Part shown: positions 58,701-64,000 of the stretch, piece after piece
Layout of the letters: every line of letters starts with the position of its first letter
How positions within the stretch are numbered: the stretch's first letter is position 1
From: Scenedesmus sp. ARA3
Taxonomy: Eukaryota; Chlorophyta; Chlorophyceae; Sphaeropleales; Scenedesmaceae
NCBI GenBank assembly: GCA_004335835.1
Contig: RWJK01001797.1
Span: forward strand, 1-64,000
Direction of reading: 5' to 3'
DNA: 64,000 nt
Position numbers and translations under genes: made by a program
The notes under the pieces: model-generated
Seen by the model: only the letters and a program-made list of their open reading frames with translations
The model's database searches: none
Told to the model about the DNA's origin: nothing

Positions 58701-61700
58701 TGGCCAGGTGCCAGTGTTCCTGCAGCACAAGTCAGTTGATTGCAGGAGGCAGCTGCAGCATCTGCTGGAGTCGGTGTGGCGTATGCTGGACTCTGCTGTG
58801 CTCTCAGTCGCTGCACAGGCAGCAGGAGCAGGGCCTGGTGAACCTAGCGGCCAGCAACCGCTGCCAGAAGACACGCAGCTGCTGCTGCGCCAGCGGCAGC
58901 AGGTGGAAGCGTTGCTGTTTGTCCTTGCCAGTGACCGCTCAGCAGCAGTGCAAGCGCCTGCAGCTGCCTTCTGGCACGACACAGCAGCAGTCCCACCAGC
59001 CAGCGGACCAGCCCATACACTGCTGCTGCCCAGAAGCCCCGTGCAGCGCTTAACGGCGCTGCTGCAGCAGGTTTCAGGGCTCAAAGTGCAACTTGCCTCA
59101 GTGTGGGAAGCAGCAGGCAGGGAGGCAGGGCTAGGGGAGGCGGTTGCAAGGGATGCAGAAGGACGCTGGCCATGTGTTGCTGCTGGTCTTCTGCTGCAGC
59201 TGCCTGCAGAGCTGGTGGATGCCTGGGGCAGGTCCCTGTTTGGGAATGACCTGGCGGACTGCGAGTTCACAGATTATCCCGTGCAAACACAGGTGAGCAT
59301 GAGATGGCTGCAGAGTTGCTTGCTGATCCGCAATTCCTGAAGTGAAGCAGGGCATGCCGTTACCTTGTGCATGGGATCCAGCAGCTTGTGTCTCCAAAGC
59401 AGCTGGTAGCGCTGTACAACGCCAGGTGTGGCGGCGTCGGGCAGCTGCCATTAGTCGCCATAATGCTGCGTCACTGCGACTCACTTGCGCATGCAATGCT
59501 TCTGCGCTGTAGGCTGGTACAACCATCACTGCTGGCTCAGACGCCACAGCTGTATTCAGCAGCAGCATCTCTTTTGATGCCATCAGCAGCTGCAGCTTGA
59601 CAGACACTCTTCTACACTCTGCAAGGCTTGCGCGCGCTGGTGCTGGCAGCCACGGCCTGGCAGCTGCCGTCACCACAGCTGGGGCAATGCTTGGCGCTCC
59701 TGCCAGTGTTACACTCACGCTGGGTCAAGCAGCGGCAGGCCCTGCCAGGGGCATGGCAAGGAGGGGCCAGGTGAGTGACACAAGTGGTTGGCTGAGGATG
59801 GGTGTTATATAGTGATTTGGTTACATCACAAAGCGTTCTATAGCAGGCCACATTGTATGCAGGTACTGCAAAAGAAACGCGATGTAGGCAGCTGCAAGCA
59901 TGCCAAGGTCCATCACGGTCGTCATCAACGTTGGCTTTGTCACACATGTATGCTGCCATCACGCCAATTTCAGTCCCCTTGTAACACAGTAGTACTGAGA
60001 AAAACAGATATACTATTACCACCCAGGCCGTAGCATGCCATCAGCCCTAGGAGCCAAGTTGGACAGCTTTGGTTTGTTACATTCAAAGATGGACTCTGCC
60101 AGCGGACCTTTTTACATCGGCACTTTTGCACAACACTCAAGCTTACATGCAGCCACATGCACATACAAGGTGCAGCTCTGGACGAAATCCGTGGTCATCA
60201 GCGCTGCTGGTCACAAAAGATACTGCGAATCAAGTGAAAATGCATGTACAGACTCTGACCAACACTGTGCCATCTGTGAGTCGTATTTCAGCTCACAGGA
60301 GCTCAGAGGCCATATGAAACAAACGTTGTGTTAAAAGCAAGAATGTGACACTGACATGCACTAGTCAAAAATGCATCTTAGTCCGGCAAGTACTTGCAGG
60401 ACAGCTTGGGCAGTGTGCCACCTTTAACACCATGATGCTGCGCACTGCATCGTGTGTTCATGTCGCATCCTCACATACACTTGACAAGTTTGGCTCACGG
60501 TGCAGGAGATGGGATCATGACAAGGCTGCTGCAACATCCAAAGCCATACACCACTGCATCACGTGATCAGCTGTTGCACCCTTGTATGAACAACTGACAT
60601 CCCAGCCTCAAAGGAGGCACTAGTTGATTTTCTTGAGGCCTAGTGGGGCAACAGCATCTGCAGTCAGCTTCTGAATGCCGTACAGCAGATAGGAGACTGT
60701 CGACAAGAAGTTGGTGGACACATCAGAGAACTGCAGGATGAGTGCGGTGTCCACTGTGACTGTTCCTGTCGCTCCAGCCTTCAGCATTGCCGCCAGCAGT
60801 TGGAATGAGACCTGTGCCACCTTCAAGCCGCTATAGGCAACCAGCCATGCGTCTGACATCACGAGGTTGACGCGTTGCGCAATCTTCCTGTTGTTCAGCT
60901 GCTGATCGGTTGGACTGTTGATGTTTGCGGTGGTGGCCGTCATGGTCTGCATCACATTGGTGTCGGCGAGGGTGATGCTGGAGTCATCTGCCAGCAGTCC
61001 GCGACCTGTATTGACGGTGGCCTGCTGCAGCACGTTGAGCAGGGGCTGAAGCTTGGCCAGCTGCTGCAGCAGTTGGCCTGCCATCTTGAGGGTGTCGGTT
61101 GGGATGGAGGCGTTGAAGGCAAATGGAGGCTTCACGTTAACAGTGGCCTGGGTGCCATTGACGCGCAGCAGCTTGGCTAGGGCCTGGGCAAACGGGTTGG
61201 TGTTGCTGACTGTGGCTGCTGCTGTGGCGTTGACCTGCAGACTTGTTGCAGCCTCTGTCCTGGCGGCCAGTACGAAGAGCAGCAGTAGGGGAATCGCGTA
61301 GCACAGGGGAGTGTGGCGCCCTGCCATGTTGTCTGTCTTGCGTTGTCGTCTGCAGGCACGTCAAGATAAAACAACGAGTTGTAGCGTGAGTTGCTGTGCT
61401 ATTGGTGCAACACAATCGCACTGCCGTCAACGACTGAGTTGGTTGACTCCCCGCTGGCTGCACTCAAGGCTGCTTAGTGTACTTATTGAAAGCTGTTCGC
61501 TGTGTTGTAGTAGTTGCATGCTGACATGGGTCGCACGGCACAGGGCGCACTGAGACCGTCGCTGCTTCCTTCGCTGGCCTGTCCTGTCATTTGCACCTGC
61601 CGCAGAAAGCACCCTAGTCACCGGACGAAGCTGTTCGCACCTTTAACTTGATTGCACTGACAAACAGCTGAAGAGCCTCCCAGGTTGATGTGACAGGACT

Positions 61701-63594
61701 GGAGTGTTCCACGTGCGTTGACGGACGCAAAATATCGTAGATGACTGTGTTTCGCTGAATGTAGCACAAGGAAACGTAGCTAATGAAACAAGTTGATGGT
61801 CCCTGTCTTGTTATATAGCGCTGATTTCGTGAAATGCAGAATGACAAGGGAGCACAACCCTAATTCTTTGTGCGACTCTGGCAATCATGGCGTCAAGGCA
61901 TGCACGACTTACGCCATCAACAAAAGGATCAACCAAAAAGAATTTCTTGAGCAAGATCGTGCTCAGCCTGCCTTGCTTTCCGGAATTCGTTGCTGTCAGC
62001 GTCCACTGGTGCCTGCATGCCATGAACACTCCCAGCAAAGTAATGCCAGCTCCATCTGCTCTGTTTCTGCTCTTTCATCAATCGCAGGCATGGCATGGCA
62101 GGGCAGCAACCCCAAGGAGCGGCAGCGGGGCGGTAGCAGGCACATCAGCACCAGAGCTGCGTTCACTAGACTTCTCACGACGCTCTTCAGCAAGGGCATC
62201 AACCAGCATCAGCAGAAGCCGCAGTGGTGGTGAGCAGTATCACCGCCTGGAGCTGCGCCGGCGGCAGCATGCAGAAGCAGCCAGGGAGGAGCGCAACTCA
62301 AGGATCAAACTCCTCAGGTGGTGCCACCCGGCTCATGCTAGTTTAATGGGTGCCAGATATATGCACCTGTCATGCGCATGCCTGCCAGGGAATGCAGACA
62401 ACAACAATAAGCAACTGCCTGCAGCTGGCTGCTTTCAAGCGAAAAATCTGTAGCCATAGAACAAGCAACAACGCTGACTCTTGTTGCTGAATGCTAACTG
62501 ATGGCAAGCAATTGCGCAAATCCGGCTGCCACCTGTGTTTCCTGCAGGGCCTACCGTGCTGGTGAGCTGCCGGACATACGTGCTGTTTCACCAAGCTCGG
62601 TGTGGGGCCCTTTGACAGCGTTGGCAGGTCAGCGGCCCGCCATTGCGAGCCGGCTGCTGTCTGCTGTGCTGAGCAGCAGCATTGCGCTTGCGGCTGATGC
62701 AAGCAGTGCCAGCATACAGCGAGGCAGCAGGCTGTCTACAGGGGCACGCCAAGAGCTACAGGTGATCACCTTCTGAGTTCATGGGCCTGCAGCAGCCCAT
62801 GGTGGCAGGTACTATTGCTGGTGCCTTTGGCGCACAAGGAACTCCTGTCAACTTTTCTCTAGCTCTCTTAGCAAGCGCTTGCTACAGGACGTCCCAAAGT
62901 TGCAGCCAGTGCAAGCACCTTGTCAGGCATGTGTAGTCTGCTAACAAGTACGCCGTCTGCAGGATGCTGCTACATTGACAGCATTTGCACGCGCAAAAGT
63001 TAGATTGCTTGAAAGATGTAGGGTCATCTAACAATATGCAAACTATGTTGACTGTGATATCAACGCTACTGGTGCTGTCCTGCAGGCGGACCTAGCACAG
63101 CTGCGCCAGGCTGTGTCAGCTGCCTTTGCTGCAGGGCCTCGCGCCCCTGCGCTAGTGGATACCCTGCAGCAGATGGCAGCTGCTGACAGGTCACTGTGGC
63201 TAGACCCACAGCACCTACTGGCTGCTGCTGAGGCCTCTGGAGGCCTGGGAGCAGCTGCAGTGCAGGTGGAGGAGCAGATGCTGTATGCAGGTACGCTTGA
63301 TGCTCGCAGGAAACGTTTGAACCTGGCAAATGTCCTCAAGTATGCTTGTCAGCAAGTGTGGTAGCCTTCTGCTGCTTGCAGGATGCATGCAACTCTTCTG
63401 GTTGCTGCCTCAACAGCTATGTTGTCGTGCAGCACTACCCATCTTGCTGCCGCTGCTGCCTGCTGCATCGTTTGCTTTGCAGATTCCTCTGGCCAGGGCC
63501 ATGCATCAGAGTCAGCAGCCACCAGCAGCAGGAGGCCCACCAAAGGCTTCCAGCTGTCACCAGTGCTGTGCACAGGACCACCTGCAGGCCCCAA

Positions 63595-63628
<34 letters not shown>

Positions 63629-63746
63629 GTTGCTGGGCAGCCTGAGCCCCCTGCCTGCTGGCAGGTGCTGGCTGAGCTGTATGCTGCACTGACTGAGCCA
63701 GATCTGCTGCACCTGGTGCAAGCTGCACACCTGGTAAAGAGCCCTG
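41638..63746 (+). CDS. PRKDC: DNA-dependent protein kinase catalytic subunit, DNA-PKcs (partial at both ends)
   Basis: A giant PIKK-family kinase that, with Ku, binds DNA double-strand ends and drives non-homologous end joining. At least 38 exons join in phase across 22 kb and give about 3514 codons; exon coordinates are in the segment entries that follow. The order of matches to human DNA-PKcs is collinear from about residue 385 to the beginning of the FAT domain. The strongest blocks are VYLDSLLPQLVGLAEGD, LYSTFARHFNTWLIFNAG, DAYDAHPVMLPLVLLMERAM, GDMPSWMSLL, LFGNDLADCEFTDY and AYRAGELPDIRAVSPSS. Ala, Gln and Ser runs lengthen it. The first exons are not located and the FAT, kinase and FATC domains must lie beyond 64000. 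Another PIKK (ATM, ATR, mTOR, SMG1) is excluded by these DNA-PKcs-specific segments. Confidence 0.93.
45107..45264. repeat. copied exon end and donor in DNA-PKcs
   Basis: Bases 45107-45150, which hold the end of exon 44997-45138 (VGNMAASSQQ) and its GTGAGT donor, recur at 45221-45264 in the intron. The copy has lost the donor (GCGAGT). Confidence 0.85.
45625..45795. repeat. copied exon end and donor in DNA-PKcs
   Basis: Bases 45625-45680, the end of exon 45509-45671 (GALLDQVVHWLAR) plus donor, recur at 45738-45790 with very few changes, including an intact GTGCGG donor. Confidence 0.88.
46000..46056 (+). repeat. pure (CTG)19 tract upstream of an exon
   Basis: Nineteen uninterrupted CTG triplets in the intron before exon 46082-46362, about 25 bases upstream of the acceptor. 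It seems to serve as, or replace, the polypyrimidine tract. Confidence 0.9.
48558..48682. repeat. intronic tandem repeat with donor-like ends
   Basis: Two copies of about 64 bases containing GTGGATGCACAATTTGGGGA, in the intron after exon 48232-48526. Each is followed by a donor-like GTGAGAG or GTAAGAG. Confidence 0.8.
50141..50275. repeat. copied acceptor and exon start in DNA-PKcs
   Basis: The start of exon 50246-50461 with its CAG acceptor (LILAINLLP) has a close copy at about 50142-50178 (LILASNLLP), also after CAG. The second copy joins the long open frame and was taken as the exon. Confidence 0.85.
52058..54268 (+). other. PRKDC: DNA-PKcs segment 4: NUC194-type region
   Basis: Exons 52058-52359, 52597-53179, 53359-53503, 53618-53662, 53743-53852, 54097-54268. 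Anchors are LLQLLDVLLPELAKMGQEL, RLFELLYEATADKQQLDA, ARSVRCAAYSTAAALLRST (human LYHCAAYNCAISVICC) and MWSQLLAVPGLSKLRFEDF (human FENLIDLKRRYNFPVEVE). The 45-base exon 53618-53662 is placed by phase and splice sites only. Exon 52597-53179 has poly-Gln and poly-Ser inserts. Confidence 0.8.
54602..57532 (+). other. PRKDC: DNA-PKcs segment 5: SQ-rich linker and following HEAT repeats
   Basis: Exons 54602-54770, 55039-55406, 55589-56090, 56349-56573, 56864-57073, 57342-57532. Anchors are VMSLASLGGLGDSLAATAAE (human YMSSLSYLADSTLSEE), DAYDAHPVMLPLVLLMERAM (human [20 protein letters not shown]), GDMPSWMSLLVQALEEP (human RDLPSWMKFLHGKLGNP), FHYVLRDLVMVVLMW and DNLRFVSELLKRWGS. The order and spacing are those of animal DNA-PKcs. 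Confidence 0.92.
56218..56341 (+). repeat. 31-base pyrimidine-rich minisatellite before an exon
   Basis: Four tandem copies of a 31-base unit beginning CTTGTCCTTCTTTACATGTT, ending eight bases before exon 56349-56573. Copies differ at one or two bases. Confidence 0.95.
57585..57765 (+). repeat. five tandem acceptor units before a DNA-PKcs exon
   Basis: Units of 41-42 bases starting at 57585, 57626, 57667, 57709 and 57751, each with GCAGGAAGCAGC (the fourth GCAAAAAGCAGC). The last unit carries the acceptor used by exon 57755-57823; the first four look like copies of that 3' splice site and exon start. Confidence 0.88.
57755..59770 (+). other. PRKDC: DNA-PKcs segment 6: last HEAT repeats and ABCDE-equivalent linker
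   Basis: Exons 57755-57823, 57957-58301, 58549-59292, 59513-59770. Anchors are LSDCMKLLFNQGKYAPLIRF, LALLMERWVKWEAELANS, LAEQLPRLVPSTFSYSSS and LFGNDLADCEFTDYPVQTQ, matching human MFEHPLSECEFQEY. The donor of the first small exon is ambiguous by two bases. The last exon corresponds to the poorly conserved human autophosphorylation linker and rests on open frame and phase only. Confidence 0.8.
60620..61327 (-). CDS. secreted protein of unknown function, nested in a DNA-PKcs intron
   Basis: An uninterrupted 235-codon frame from a true ATG at 61327 to TAG at 60620, opposite in direction to the host gene. It starts with a clear signal peptide (CYAIPLLLLFVLAARTEA), followed by a mature part of about 210 residues without Cys in its body, with Asn glycosylation sequons (NAT, NGT, NAS) and amphipathic segments such as LKMAGQLLQQLAKLQPLL and QVSFQLLAAMLKAGATG. 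It has no membrane anchor. It lacks the CAG runs typical of neighbouring genes. I do not recognise the family. It lies within the 2317-base intron between DNA-PKcs exons ending at 59770 and starting at 62088. Confidence 0.78.
   Translation of the reverse strand: MAGRHTPLCYAIPLLLLFVLAARTEAATSLQVNATAAATVSNTNPFAQALAKLLRVNGTQATVNVKPPFAFNASIPTDTLKMAGQLLQQLAKLQPLLNVLQQATVNTGRGLLADDSSITLADTNVMQTMTATTANINSPTDQQLNNRKIAQRVNLVMSDAWLVAYSGLKVAQVSFQLLAAMLKAGATGTVTVDTALILQFSDVSTNFLSTVSYLLYGIQKLTADAVAPLGLKKIN
61328..62087. other. intron sequence with probable promoter of the nested gene
   Basis: This part of the DNA-PKcs intron lies upstream of the nested minus-strand gene and must hold its promoter if it is expressed independently. 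The part from 61600 to 61960 is relatively AT-rich. No further coding exon is supported. Confidence 0.4.
62088..63746 (+). other. PRKDC: DNA-PKcs segment 7: entry to the FAT domain
   Basis: Exons 62088-62317, 62548-62761, 63086-63290, 63483-63746. Anchors are the charged helix HRLELRRRQHAEAAREERNS (human LLRLRRRFMRDQEK...), AYRAGELPDIRAVSPSS (human SYRHGDLPDIQIKHSS), LWLDPQHLLAAAEASGGLGA (human LSLDPAAVSAGCLASLQQ) and CWQVLAELYAALTEPDLLHL (human WVELAKLYRSIGEYDVLRG). The last exon ends at a GTGAGT donor in phase 1; the gene continues past 64000. Confidence 0.92.
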
Positions 63747-64000
63747 GTGAGTGTGGCTGGTGCCAGGGCTGCGCGTGCAGGCGGCTCCCTCTGAGCAATG
63801 CATGAACACAGGCCAGTAGTAGATTTGATGTGCCAGAGCTGCTGGTACTGCCACAGCTCCAATGCCACTGCGCTCTGTTACCCTTGGCTCTAGATCTTTG
63901 GTGGGTATTGGCCCCACCATTTTCAGCACTGCTGCTTGACTGCATGTGCATGCCACTGGCATGCATTTTTCAACCAACACTCATGTGAGGACGCGCGCGT
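63747..64000 (+). other. intron of DNA-PKcs running to the window edge
   Basis: The sequence follows the GTGAGT donor at 63746. No next exon aligned to the FAT domain is visible before the end of the window. Confidence 0.5.

Overview
The window looks like nuclear DNA of a green alga. Genes are cut into many short exons with GT-AG introns, proteins carry long Ala, Gln and Ser runs encoded by CAG/CTG triplets, introns are rich in CTG tracts, and several genes encode secreted Pro/Ser-rich proteins. A chlorophyte of the Sphaeropleales (Scenedesmus-like) would fit, but that is an impression, not a measurement. Gene models below were built by hand from reading frame, splice-site phase and remembered family sequences.

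Layout. 1-3615, minus strand: two tandem paralogues of a secreted protein with a PKD-like beta domain and a Pro-rich tail; the first runs off the left edge. 4537-14315, minus: a 17-exon importin-9 gene. About 1.5 kb of intergenic DNA separates it from a divergent gene, 15850-19498, plus: an ATG14-like autophagy protein. 20816-21952, plus: a Yippee-like zinc protein. 24736-26236, plus: a Nudix hydrolase. 26875-29384, plus: a secreted, silk-like Ala/Gln/Ser repeat protein with a Cys-rich tail. 30793-33147 and beyond, minus: an unrecognised Ser/Pro/Ala-rich protein. 34519-36180, minus: a protein made only of the AHA1 N-terminal domain (Hch1-like Hsp90 co-chaperone). 36622-38379, plus: an F-box/leucine-rich-repeat protein. 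41638-63746, plus: most of a DNA-PKcs (PRKDC) orthologue in at least 38 exons, from the N-terminal HEAT region to the start of FAT. Its first few hundred residues are not located and its kinase domain lies beyond the right edge. One of its introns holds a complete intronless antisense gene for a secreted protein (60620-61327).

The genes do not form one pathway. They cover nuclear import, autophagy, ubiquitin ligation, Hsp90 control, DNA double-strand-break repair and cell-surface proteins, as expected for a eukaryotic chromosome.

The two most notable signals are the DNA-PKcs gene, a kinase that Arabidopsis-type land plants lack, and a recurring pattern in which the end of an exon together with its splice site is copied once or several times into the adjoining intron. 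At least ten such duplicated splice junctions are visible in three genes, and many introns end in a pure CTG tract directly before the CAG acceptor.
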